Positions 53,611 through 62,231 of a stretch of DNA of 62,231 nt are shown here, piece after piece. The notes under the pieces are model-generated. The model was not told the origin of the DNA, did not search any database, and worked only from the letters and a program-made list of their open reading frames with translations. The stretch comes from JTS-RE37 sp041744575 (GTDB taxonomy: Bacteria; Bacteroidota; Bacteroidia; Flavobacteriales; Flavobacteriaceae). Made by a program: the position numbers and the translations under genes. The first letter of the stretch is position 1, and the number at the start of each line of letters is the position of its first letter. The stretch covers positions 1-62,231 of the forward strand of contig JBGTKP010000041.1 of NCBI GenBank assembly GCA_041744575.1. Direction: 5' to 3'.

Positions 53611-55251
53611 TTAAACCGTGCGACCGGTATTGATCACATTGATACCATTGAATCTGGAAGTAGCGCTTCCATGTGAAACAGCGCTGACCTGTGGAGGCTG
53701 TCCTTTGCCATCAAAGAAGGAGCCGAACATGCGGTAGTCATTCTGATCACATATTTTCACACAGGAATTCCAGAATTCCTGTGTATTGGACTGGTAGGCC
53801 ACATCATTCAGCATCCCGGCTATTTCACCGTTCTTTATCTCATAAAAAACCGTTCCTCCGAATTGAAAGTTGTAGCGCTGCTGGTCAATTGAGTACGAGC
53901 CGCGGCCGGCTATATAAACACCTTTTTCCACATCCTTGATCATTTGTCCGATGCTGTAAGGATCTTTACCGGCTTCCAGGGAAACGTTGGGCATCCTCTG
54001 AAACTGGACATCATTCCAGCTTTGTGCGTAGCAACAACCGTGAGAGGCTTCCTGACCCAGAATCGCTACCTGGTCGCGGATGGCCTGATAATTCACCAGG
54101 ATGCCATTGCGTATCAGGTCCCATTGCCTGGATTTTACACCTTCATCATCATATCCAACGGCACCAAGGGAACCGGGCTGTGTTTTATCTGCAATGATGT
54201 TCACAAGGTCGCTGCCGTATTTAAAATCTCCTGATTTCCATTTGTCAAGGGTGGCAAAACTGGTTCCGGCATAGTTGGCTTCATAGCCCAGCACCCTGTC
54301 CAACTCCAGGGGATGCCCCACTGATTCATGAATCGTAAGCCCAAGATGGTTTGGTTCCAGGACCAGATCGTATTTGCCCGGTTCCACTGATTTTGCCGAA
54401 AGCATTTCCTTTGCCTGTCTTGCAGCCGTTGTGGCATCCTCTACAATATCATAGCTGTTACGATATAGTGATAAGCCCGCGGCCCCCTCCAGCTTTTCAG
54501 AAGCCAGGCCATCCATGTACTCATAGCCCATCCCCATCGGCGCGCTCATCGCCTGTCTGGTTTTAAATTTGTTGGAGGCCTGATCTACCGCAGTCACAGT
54601 GAAAGTCGGCCAGATGCGGTGAACATCCTGATCGATATAGGACCCGTCGGTAGATGCGAAATATTTTTGTTCATTAACCATAAAAAGGGCCGAGTTCACG
54701 AAATTGGCGCCATTGTCAAGGGCAGCGGCATTGGCCTTGAGAAGCAGATCTACTTTTTCAGAAACAGGTACATCCTTAAAGTCTTTGGTGATAGGAGTCT
54801 TCCATGAAACGTCGCCATGGGAGGAAGCCGGTGCCAGTTTTACCGGCTCCTTCTGAATGGAGGCATTGGCTTTCGCAATAGCCACTGCCTGCGAAGTTGC
54901 CTTTTTTATTCCCTCGGCAGTTACATTATTAGTGGAGGCAAAACCCCAGGTTCCATTGACAATTACCCGGATGCCGGTGCCAAACGATTCGGTACTTAGG
55001 ACGTTCTGTACTTTATCTTCCCTTGTAAAGACATATTGATTCAGATACCTGCCGATACGGGCATCAGCGTAGGTAGCCCCGAGGGATTTAGCGGTATTCA
55101 GGGCAACATCTGCCATTTCCTTCTTAACCAAAATATCCATCCCTGGGTCGAGCATTGCTTCCGGGTGAATGGATTTCGCTAACATCGAAGTTGGCAATAA
55201 TAGAGCTCCGGTTCCCATACCGGATAACTGTACAAAATTTCTTCTTTTCAT
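53611..55251 (-). CDS. TldD-like metallopeptidase with Tat-type signal
   Basis: A 546-residue TldD-family protein. The zinc motif HESVGHPLELD near residue 306 (HExxxH) is intact, followed by GYEANYAGTSFAT and the C-terminal REDUCED-type glycine motif region around GRGSYSIDQQRYNFQFGG near residue 450. It starts with KRRNFVQLSGMGTGALLLP, a twin-arginine-like signal followed by a hydrophobic stretch and an Ala cleavage region, so export in a folded state is predicted. Enterobacterial TldD is cytoplasmic and about 480 residues long; the extra length here is the signal and short insertions. It is probably the catalytic half of a heterodimer with the PmbA-like neighbour. Confidence 0.9.
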   Translation of the reverse strand: MKRRNFVQLSGMGTGALLLPTSMLAKSIHPEAMLDPGMDILVKKEMADVALNTAKSLGATYADARIGRYLNQYVFTREDKVQNVLSTESFGTGIRVIVNGTWGFASTNNVTAEGIKKATSQAVAIAKANASIQKEPVKLAPASSHGDVSWKTPITKDFKDVPVSEKVDLLLKANAAALDNGANFVNSALFMVNEQKYFASTDGSYIDQDVHRIWPTFTVTAVDQASNKFKTRQAMSAPMGMGYEYMDGLASEKLEGAAGLSLYRNSYDIVEDATTAARQAKEMLSAKSVEPGKYDLVLEPNHLGLTIHESVGHPLELDRVLGYEANYAGTSFATLDKWKSGDFKYGSDLVNIIADKTQPGSLGAVGYDDEGVKSRQWDLIRNGILVNYQAIRDQVAILGQEASHGCCYAQSWNDVQFQRMPNVSLEAGKDPYSIGQMIKDVEKGVYIAGRGSYSIDQQRYNFQFGGTVFYEIKNGEIAGMLNDVAYQSNTQEFWNSCVKICDQNDYRMFGSFFDGKGQPPQVSAVSHGSATSRFNGINVINTGRTV

Positions 55252-55716
55252 CTATTTACATTTTTTTTACGATTGACTGCGTAGCTGGCAGGTGTCATTC
55301 GCAATTTAAATTTTAAGTCGATAACAATTTTTTCATTGGCCCATTTCACCGGATTACGTAATTCATAGGCTCTTCAGCCATATTTCATGCCTTCAAAATC
55401 AGCCCTAATACCCACTTGCGGGTCACTCAATTCCCGTGCTACTGTACACTATAAATTGGGAAAGGGCTAAATTTAATGATAATCAGTCAATGAAATTGTG
55501 AGCATTCTGTTAATGCTGCTTATTTTCTATTTGAGAATATGGGCTATATCCGATATTTCCGGCAGACTTCATCAATTTCATCCAGGGCAGTCATCTTTCT
55601 CTGAAGTGCCACAATTTCCGACGCAATGCGGCAGGCAGGCTAAGCGTCCGGATTATTGAACGCTTCATCCCTTACTAAGTCAGGAAGTACTACTTTTACG
55701 CGGAAATTCAGTTTCG
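55252..55716. other. Intergenic region with a possible coding remnant
   Basis: About 465 bases between the divergent TldD-like and CpsB-like genes. On the minus strand, 55715-55544 reads as two stretches in one frame split by a TAG at 55642-55640: KLNFRVKVVLPDLVRDEAF and, after the stop, ASEIVALQRKMTALDEIDEV ending at 55544. It looks protein-like but no family was recognised. Confidence 0.3.
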
Positions 55717-56457
55717 ATGTTTCACATTTTCGGTAAGAAATATTTTTTGATTGATTATCTGCGGAATTTTGTAGATATCCATAATCACCTCTTGCCCGGA
55801 ATTGATGACGGGGCAAAAAACGTAAGGGATTCGATGGACCTGATAAGAGGGTTCGCGGAGTTCGGAGTGACGCGGTTCATTTGCACGCCGCACATTATGC
55901 ATAACCTCTACCCCAATACCCCTGCAACCATACAAAAGTCACTTTCCGAGGTCGGGAATGCACTGCTTCAGAATAACCTCAGGCATATTTCAATTGAGGC
56001 AGCGGCAGAGCATATGATTGATGATAATTTTGAGACGCTGCTGGAGGCCGGTCAAATCATGGCTATGCGATCGGAATACCTCCTTGTCGAAATGTCCTTT
56101 CTGCAACCCCCTCTGAATTTTGATCCGTCCATTGTGCAAATTGCGGCCAACCGTTTCTTTCCGATCCTGGCCCACCCCGAGCGCTACGGCTTCCTTAACA
56201 GGCGTGCCCTGAAAATTGGACAATTCAAGGATCAGGGAATTCTCATGCAGATGAATATGCTTTCCCTGAGCGACTACTATGACAGGCAGGTTCACAAAAC
56301 AGCCCTGAAACTACTGGATGAAGGATTGATCGACTTTCTTGCTTCGGATGTGCACCACATGGGGCAATTGATTTGCCTGAAGGAAATAACCCTCCCTAAA
56401 AAAGTCATCAAACAACTGATCCCGGTCATTCAGCGGACCATAGAAGTTTTTTATTGA
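55717..56457 (+). CDS. CpsB/CapC-type tyrosine-protein phosphatase (PHP fold)
   Basis: A 246-residue metal-dependent phosphatase of the YwqE/CpsB/Wzb-like PHP family. DIHNHLLPGIDDGAKN near residue 20 contains the first metal-binding His pair and Asp, RFICTPHIMHN near residue 52 the next, and LAHPERYGFL near residue 150 and LASDVHHMG near residue 210 the rest. These enzymes dephosphorylate the autophosphorylating tyrosine kinase (Wzc-like) that controls capsule or exopolysaccharide export. No kinase or polysaccharide export gene lies in this window. The gene converges on the giant T9SS protein with 67 bases between them. Confidence 0.92.
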   Translation: MFHIFGKKYFLIDYLRNFVDIHNHLLPGIDDGAKNVRDSMDLIRGFAEFGVTRFICTPHIMHNLYPNTPATIQKSLSEVGNALLQNNLRHISIEAAAEHMIDDNFETLLEAGQIMAMRSEYLLVEMSFLQPPLNFDPSIVQIAANRFFPILAHPERYGFLNRRALKIGQFKDQGILMQMNMLSLSDYYDRQVHKTALKLLDEGLIDFLASDVHHMGQLICLKEITLPKKVIKQLIPVIQRTIEVFY

Positions 56458-56524
56458 ACTCATCCCTTAATTTTCACCGAGCAATTGGCTGCCCTGACAT
56501 GAATCCCAATGGACAGAAATCCTT

Positions 56525-59500
56525 TTATTTCCTTACCAGCAGTCTCAGGGATTGTCTGGTGCCGGCATCCGTGCTGATCATTAAAATATATACCCCTGAT
56601 GGCACTTCCCTAAGATCGAACGAGTAATGACCGGGAGCTGTAAGTCCTCGTTTTGCATCAAAGCTCCGGACGAAGCGACCGGATTCATCAAACAGGTTGA
56701 CATCTTTTAAGTCGGATACACCATCCTGCCAGCTGATATGGAATTCCATTCCGGCCGGGTTGGGGTAAAGGCTCATCCCCTGCAGAAGGGTGTTGTCCCC
56801 GATGTCAGTGACAGCTGGGTCCTCTGCAATGATCCCGTGTGGAAGTCCTTTGGCAGTACCCTGACTCCCAATAGTAAATTGTACGGCACGGGTATTGATT
56901 ATGCTGCCCTTTTTGTTCGGTAAGCTATAGGCGGTGCCTGTGAGCGTATAGGTTCCCTGAGGGAATAATTGACCATTGTAATCACCTGCTGTATCTCCGA
57001 GTAAAGCATAGGGTGCGGTATTCTCGGTTATGGTTCTTCCAAATGGTCCTGTTAAGACCATACCCACACTTCCCACTGTCGCAGGGTTTGTATTCACCCT
57101 GATATTCAATGGAATATTCTGTAGAGTCACTGCATTGATCTGCATTCCGCTGGTAATCAGGAACAATTCGGTATCTGAAGCGCTGTTCATCATCGAAAAG
57201 CTGGTTACCCCATTAGTGGCCGGAGTGTTGGCCGTCACCGCGACGGTCGTTGTATCTGACAGCCCACCGGCATCTGTTACCTTCAGGCTTACAGTAAAAA
57301 TTCCGGCAGTATTGAAGGTATGTGCTGGGTTGATAGCGGTGGAAGTGGATCCATCCTTAAAATCCCACAAATAGCTGACAACCCCGGTATCATCTGTAGA
57401 ATTTCCACCGGTGAAATTGACGGTAAAAGGAAGGTTTCCGGAGCCGGGGGAGGCACTGGCCACCGCCACAGGAGCCTGGTTGCCACCCTGACTAACCACC
57501 GTGAAATTTCTGGTTAGGGATCCCAGGTTGGTTCCACCTAAATTAGCCCCACTATAAGCCGTGCCTTTAATTGTATAGGAACCCGCAGGAAAAGGCTGAC
57601 CGGTGTAGTTGCCGTTGGTATCTCCGAATAAGGCATAAGGGGCCGTATTTTCCCTGATTGTTTTATTTACAGGACCGGTCATAACAAGCTGCACACTCCC
57701 AACGAGCTGGGGATTTGTATTTGCCCGGATATTAAGAGGGGTATTTTGTATGCTGCCGGCGCTGATCTGCTGGCCTTCTGAAATCTCAAATAAATCAATA
57801 TCCGTATTCGCGTTGATAAGGGTAAGGCTTATGACTCCGCCCACCGCACCGCTGACCGTTCCGGTCAGGGGGATAACAAGCTGATCCGAAGCCCCGTAAG
57901 CGATGACCAGATTGGCCGTGTGGCCCGAAACGTTTCCTGAATAGTTAAGAGTGAGCGCTGGTTTGCTTCCGGGAACCAGCAGCTGATTGGTTAGTTTCCC
58001 TGAGGCAAAGCTGAATTCGGATGCATTTGGGCCGGTAAGGGTCATCGAGGTGATCATAATTCCAACAGAACCACTGGAAACTGAAAGATTCACTGTCTTT
58101 GGCGTTCCCTTAACGACCTGAACTGCGGTAGGGCCGGCAAGCGTACTGGAACTACTGGCTGATCCAACCGGGGCATCTTCACCAAAAAATTCCATATTTT
58201 TCTGGTTGCCTCCTCCTCTGAGCGGAGATCCTCCCAGAATAAAAATACCATTTCCCGAGACAATTGCCTGTGTTCCATGCCTGGCGAATACCAGGTCACC
58301 CATGGCCCGCCATGATTGAGTTAAAGGATCATATTCTTCTGTTGTCTTAAGGGCGCTTGTCTGACTTCCTATTTCTCCCCCTATAACAATTAGTTTGTCA
58401 TTAAAGTTGACCGCGGATGCTCCGGCCCTTTGCGTAGGAATATTTTGGCCAACTGGCAGGGTACTCCAGCTTGCAGTCGCAAAATTATAGACGTCCACCT
58501 GCGGAATTGTCGGCGCAAATACACCGCCGGTACCTCCGGACAACCGGCCTCCTGCCGCGTACAGTTTGGTTCCTATGACCACCGCTGCAAAATGATCTCT
58601 TGCCCTCGGAGCATTAGTTAAAGTTGTCCATTTTCCTGTTGCAGGATCGTATTCATCCAACCAGCTCACATAACCGCCGCTATGACCATTGGTGTTTCCC
58701 GCTACCAGGTAGAACTTATCATTATAAACTACCAAACCGGCTGCGCCCCGTCGCCGGGCAACAGGGATGAGCGGCCCTTTGATCCAGACCTTCTTTGCAG
58801 GATCAAAGGCCCATATATTTTCTTCAGGAAGTTCGTTCGGATAATTATTGGTGCTGAAAGAGCCGATGACCCAGATAAGCCCTTGATACTCGGTTGCCTG
58901 GAAGTGATTGAATTCTTTGGGGGCAGCATTGGGAAGCGAGGTCCAGGTATTGCTGGTATAATCATAAATATCAATGGTACGGGCATTTTCTCGCCCCCCC
59001 ATCAGGTAGAACTTATTCCCTGCCTGTACAAAGGAATTCTCATGTCTCGCGGTATATGATTCATTCTCAGACTTGCTTGTCCATGAATTCAGAATCGACC
59101 AGGTAAAGGTCTTACTGATGGCGTCTGTGGTAATCCCATCGCTGTCATCCACTGTAACGGTCACGGTATACGGACTTCCCTGCAAGGCACTCTGGCTGAT
59201 GGTGCCGCCAATCTGACCATTGGTGGGCTCGATAAAAACCCCTGGCGGGTGCCCGGAAAGCGCATAGTTAAGGTTCCCCTCCCCTCCGGAAGCATTCACA
59301 CCAAGGCTGCCGTTCAGGGCGGCTCCGGGAACGGAAGTTTGATTGGCAATGTCGGCAACAGCAATAGGTAACTGGGAATTTCCGGCAGACAAAATTTCAA
59401 TGGCATTGACCAGCGGGTTTTCCACCTCATGTAAAAATTCAATGGTCAGCTGGCCATCAGCAACCGCTGCAGGAAAAGAAAGTAATCCCCCGGCCATGGG

Positions 59501-62231
59501 TCCGAATTGCACCATGAGGTCCAGATCGTTATAAACCACCTGATCTTCAATGACTATATCAAAAATACGATCCCCGGGCTGGTTGGTGCCACTGAAGCCA
59601 TCTCCCATATAGAGATTGATGATATAATTGCCATTTGCCAAAGGTACCGAGTATTTCATTTCTGCCCCTGCAGGGCCGTCATTACGTTCCTGTGCAAAAA
59701 TGGCATTGAAAGTATTCTGGTCGATATAGGAAGGAATTGAGGAATGCCTGCCGGCGTAAAGGAGATTTCCGGTATAAGTCCGCCCTGTATTTACGGTAAA
59801 ACCATTTCCCGTAAAGGCCCCATTGGCATTATTGGGCTGCCAGTCCGAACCTGCATCCCCAGCCGCAACCAGGGTGCCACCAGCATTGATCCTCAGGATA
59901 TCAGAAGCCCCATTTAAAGTGACATTCAGATAATCCCAGGTACCCTCAAGTTCCACTCCTTCAGTATTTGAAGTTCCCGTAAATCCAACAGCGAGATCTT
60001 TACCGGCTTGCTGTAGGGCGGCAAGGATGCTTCCCTGTGCCGTCAGACTTCCGGCCACGTTTCGTGTTCCGCCATCAATGATATACTCAAGGGTTACATT
60101 TCCGGAGGAAGGATTGATCACAAAAAAGAATTCGATCCCGCCCTGTGGTCTTGAATTTACCGGAATCGAAATATTTATTGGGGTCTGGGGAATATTATTG
60201 ATCTCCTGCTGAATTTTTAATCCACTGGTATTAATAACAAATTTTAGAAAATTGCTCTGCGTACCGTCTCCTATAAAATAGCCGAGCTCCCCGCCTACAG
60301 CGGCATTATTTCCGTATAAACGCAAAGGACCGCTGAAGTTGATCATTTTTCCCGCAACCGTAAAGATGCCGGTATTCTGATTTACCTGTACACCATACTG
60401 ATACCCCTTTTCCTGAGTATTAGGGGTGCCGTTGGCAGTTCCTGAGGTCATGTGGGAGGTCATCAGGCCGGGAGCTCCACCCAGCACATCATCCGGATTG
60501 GGGCCCTGCCCTCTTTTATCTGTCCAGTTGAGCCAGTTGGGATTGACGGCGCCGTTATTCATCAGGCCGGTAAGACCGAGACCGAAAATGCCCCCCAGTC
60601 CCTGCTGATCATTAAATAAACCATTCTGTACCGGGATGGTAAAGGCGTCACTGCCTGAAGTCGATGTATTCCCGAGCTGAAATGGATCATTCTGATCTGA
60701 GATTCCGTCGTTGTCATCGTCCGTATCATTGAGGTTCGAAAAAAAAGGCGCTCCGGCGGATTTATCAAAATCGTCGGGTTGTGACCCGCCATTACACAGG
60801 TCTGTCCCGTTATCTGTTTCGTCCTTATTCGTGTACCCATCCTGATCATAATCCGCATTGGCATTATATCCTGCCTGGCCCGGACTAAGACAAACGGCCA
60901 GATCCGCCGGTTCCAGGACTACTATTAACCCGTTGAGTGTTCCGGCCCAGATAGTTCCGGGAAAAGGATCCGAATCGCTGTTGCATGTAACTCCAAGGGC
61001 ATTTCCTCCCAATCCGGACGCAAAATTCGTCGTGAGTTTATTGAGTGTTCCATTGGAATTCAATTCCACCCGCCGAAGTACTCCGGTATTGACACCTGCA
61101 ATGAGATTGCCCTTCAAAGCGCCCCCGAAATTAGAAGCGGTGTATTCATCAAGCCCGTTGGTATTGGTGCCCCAAACGGTTACCGGATCATCAGCGGGAC
61201 CTTCCGGATTATTAATCCCGGGGCCCCTCCAGTCTCCCTCGACCGGGTTTGCAGCAGGCACCAATGAGGTCCAGTTTGCGGGCAGGGCTTGATTCGGATT
61301 GGTGGAAGAATTTGGCCTTGAGCCGTTGGGATCGTAAATTTTGTTCCGGAAAAATCCGGTGCCATTGTCCGTATAGAGCCCGGCCCCTGCAGGGTTGGCG
61401 CGAGAGGGGTTAGGGTGCCCCCCGTAAAAGCTCCCAAAGGTATAATTATCGATATTCAGGGTAACCAGTTGCAGGTGATCCTTATTATTGATGAATTCCC
61501 CGTCTGCCGTCGGCGACTGGCTGCCCGGTTCTGAAGGAACATAGGCATTGGTAACATTTGCAGTGCCTTCATTTACGGGGAAACCACCCCAGCCGGCATT
61601 CGCCCCATTGTCGGAGACATAGACAGCTCCGTTTTCAGTCACCACCAGATCATAGGCATTCCGGTACCCGGGGGAAAAAATCTGCACCGGTCCACCGCCC
61701 ACCAGGATGGCCTGATTGAGGCCGTCATTCCCGCCAAAGGGATCATAAATGTCTATTCCGTTATACGCGGCATTATCCGGATCGGTAACTCCGTTCAGGT
61801 TGGCCCTTCCGGGATCGTCCAGGGTCGGGAGATCATAAATGTACTTTCTGCCGTTCGCGTCCGTCTTGATCGGCATGGTATTGAGCATATCAAGGTTGAT
61901 GGAAAGGATTGCCGCGGATAAGGCGTATTCACAGGAATAAACAAAATTGGTGGAAGGGGCACCCCCGTTGGTATGTCCCCCCTGGGCAACCAATAAATAG
62001 TTGGTGCCCTTTATATTGACAAACTCGAGACCGTTCGTGGCATGATTCTCCTCCGATCGCGGTAACCCCCTGACAAGATCGGTAACCTCCCAGACCGCTC
62101 CGTTACGACTGAACCGGGTTATGATCCCTGAGTTGGTATCAAGGTTGACATCCCCATTGCCCCCTCCGGTACCGGCGCCAATACGGAAGTCGCTTGAACT
62201 GACATATATTACCGGGCTGGCAGCTGTTCCG
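56525..62231 (-). CDS. Giant T9SS-sorted multidomain surface protein, 5' end beyond window
   Basis: At least 1901 residues are visible and the frame is still open at 62231, so the N-terminus lies outside. Numbering from the first visible residue: 1-450 a repeated NHL/propeller-like region; about 457-517 Asp-rich thrombospondin type 3-like calcium repeats (DYDQDGYTNKDE, DTDDDNDGISD); 775-945 a malectin-like domain (ILRINAGG, RIFDIVIED); 950-1045 a cadherin/Ig-like domain; about 1047-1360 Kelch repeats (KFYLMGGRENARTIDIYD). Two copies of a 110-residue module (about 1466-1577 and 1679-1787) flank a PKD domain (SYLWDFKDGSTS). The end is a type IX sorting domain (SLYPNPAG). It is secreted and probably binds glycans and calcium. 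Much of it is inference from motif patterns. Confidence 0.85.
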   Translation of the reverse strand, partial: GTAASPVIYVSSSDFRIGAGTGGGNGDVNLDTNSGIITRFSRNGAVWEVTDLVRGLPRSEENHATNGLEFVNIKGTNYLLVAQGGHTNGGAPSTNFVYSCEYALSAAILSINLDMLNTMPIKTDANGRKYIYDLPTLDDPGRANLNGVTDPDNAAYNGIDIYDPFGGNDGLNQAILVGGGPVQIFSPGYRNAYDLVVTENGAVYVSDNGANAGWGGFPVNEGTANVTNAYVPSEPGSQSPTADGEFINNKDHLQLVTLNIDNYTFGSFYGGHPNPSRANPAGAGLYTDNGTGFFRNKIYDPNGSRPNSSTNPNQALPANWTSLVPAANPVEGDWRGPGINNPEGPADDPVTVWGTNTNGLDEYTASNFGGALKGNLIAGVNTGVLRRVELNSNGTLNKLTTNFASGLGGNALGVTCNSDSDPFPGTIWAGTLNGLIVVLEPADLAVCLSPGQAGYNANADYDQDGYTNKDETDNGTDLCNGGSQPDDFDKSAGAPFFSNLNDTDDDNDGISDQNDPFQLGNTSTSGSDAFTIPVQNGLFNDQQGLGGIFGLGLTGLMNNGAVNPNWLNWTDKRGQGPNPDDVLGGAPGLMTSHMTSGTANGTPNTQEKGYQYGVQVNQNTGIFTVAGKMINFSGPLRLYGNNAAVGGELGYFIGDGTQSNFLKFVINTSGLKIQQEINNIPQTPINISIPVNSRPQGGIEFFFVINPSSGNVTLEYIIDGGTRNVAGSLTAQGSILAALQQAGKDLAVGFTGTSNTEGVELEGTWDYLNVTLNGASDILRINAGGTLVAAGDAGSDWQPNNANGAFTGNGFTVNTGRTYTGNLLYAGRHSSIPSYIDQNTFNAIFAQERNDGPAGAEMKYSVPLANGNYIINLYMGDGFSGTNQPGDRIFDIVIEDQVVYNDLDLMVQFGPMAGGLLSFPAAVADGQLTIEFLHEVENPLVNAIEILSAGNSQLPIAVADIANQTSVPGAALNGSLGVNASGGEGNLNYALSGHPPGVFIEPTNGQIGGTISQSALQGSPYTVTVTVDDSDGITTDAISKTFTWSILNSWTSKSENESYTARHENSFVQAGNKFYLMGGRENARTIDIYDYTSNTWTSLPNAAPKEFNHFQATEYQGLIWVIGSFSTNNYPNELPEENIWAFDPAKKVWIKGPLIPVARRRGAAGLVVYNDKFYLVAGNTNGHSGGYVSWLDEYDPATGKWTTLTNAPRARDHFAAVVIGTKLYAAGGRLSGGTGGVFAPTIPQVDVYNFATASWSTLPVGQNIPTQRAGASAVNFNDKLIVIGGEIGSQTSALKTTEEYDPLTQSWRAMGDLVFARHGTQAIVSGNGIFILGGSPLRGGGNQKNMEFFGEDAPVGSASSSSTLAGPTAVQVVKGTPKTVNLSVSSGSVGIMITSMTLTGPNASEFSFASGKLTNQLLVPGSKPALTLNYSGNVSGHTANLVIAYGASDQLVIPLTGTVSGAVGGVISLTLINANTDIDLFEISEGQQISAGSIQNTPLNIRANTNPQLVGSVQLVMTGPVNKTIRENTAPYALFGDTNGNYTGQPFPAGSYTIKGTAYSGANLGGTNLGSLTRNFTVVSQGGNQAPVAVASASPGSGNLPFTVNFTGGNSTDDTGVVSYLWDFKDGSTSTAINPAHTFNTAGIFTVSLKVTDAGGLSDTTTVAVTANTPATNGVTSFSMMNSASDTELFLITSGMQINAVTLQNIPLNIRVNTNPATVGSVGMVLTGPFGRTITENTAPYALLGDTAGDYNGQLFPQGTYTLTGTAYSLPNKKGSIINTRAVQFTIGSQGTAKGLPHGIIAEDPAVTDIGDNTLLQGMSLYPNPAGMEFHISWQDGVSDLKDVNLFDESGRFVRSFDAKRGLTAPGHYSFDLREVPSGVYILMISTDAGTRQSLRLLVRK

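Noticed and set aside
44328..55251. MoxR/TldD region as an anti-phage defence island
   Set aside because: No nuclease, helicase, toxin or reverse-transcriptase gene is present; the gene set fits an envelope or protein-maturation role common in Bacteroidota.

Overview
The window looks like a chromosomal segment of a marine-type member of the Bacteroidota, most likely family Flavobacteriaceae. The evidence is the gliding genes gldF and gldG, two very large exported proteins with type IX secretion (T9SS) C-terminal sorting domains, a TonB-dependent receptor with a carboxypeptidase-like N-terminal domain, the phoH/purC/SAM-hydrolase/gldFG/dnaN neighbourhood, almost no Shine-Dalgarno sequences, and promoter-like sites of the Bacteroidota type (TTTG ... 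TAnnTTTG). No rRNA, tRNA, CRISPR array or prophage was seen.

Layout. 1-1.04 kb: three copies of a two-hairpin repeat cassette next to the ruins of a REP-associated (Y1/HUH) transposase. 1.1-3.7 kb: a TRIC-type channel and an SLC13-type permease on the minus strand. 4.0-5.8 kb: a four-gene operon of ArsR regulator, AHSA1-like protein, DoxX-like protein and YdeI-like protein, with a promoter that overlaps a likely operator. 6.2-12 kb: a short-chain dehydrogenase, a small tudor-like protein, a PD40/TPR lipoprotein, and a cNMP/CBS/nucleotidyltransferase-exonuclease pair. 12.4-18.4 kb: a 2009-residue secreted DUF5060/glycosidase-like protein with nine Ig-like repeats. 18.5-27.7 kb: core genes (purC, phoH, SAM hydroxide adenosyltransferase, gldF, gldG, dnaN, mnmE). 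27.7-34.4 kb: accessory and eroded region, with a PQQ-dehydrogenase remnant, an esterase, a beta-lactamase-like hydrolase, a TonB receptor with a Cys-rich DUF6660-like partner, and an SDR that has lost its N-terminus. 34.5-38.9 kb: a SulP transporter, a USP-like protein and a two-component system. 39.2-44.2 kb: an ABC permease without its ATPase, an unknown surface protein and a Na+/H+ antiporter.

44.3-52.1 kb is a tightly packed minus-strand operon: DUF4159, MoxR ATPase, DUF58, BatA-like protein and two large membrane proteins. Upstream of it lies a TldD/PmbA metalloprotease pair that ends in its own hairpin terminator. 55.7-56.5 kb holds a CpsB-type phosphatase. The window ends inside a giant multidomain T9SS-sorted protein whose N-terminus lies beyond position 62231.

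The gliding genes and the two T9SS substrates fit a bacterium that secretes and displays large polysaccharide- or surface-binding proteins. The least understood unit is the TldD/PmbA + DUF4159/MoxR/DUF58/BatA locus. Its TldD carries a Tat-like signal while its PmbA partner has none. Domain assignments come from motif recognition by eye; no database search was run.
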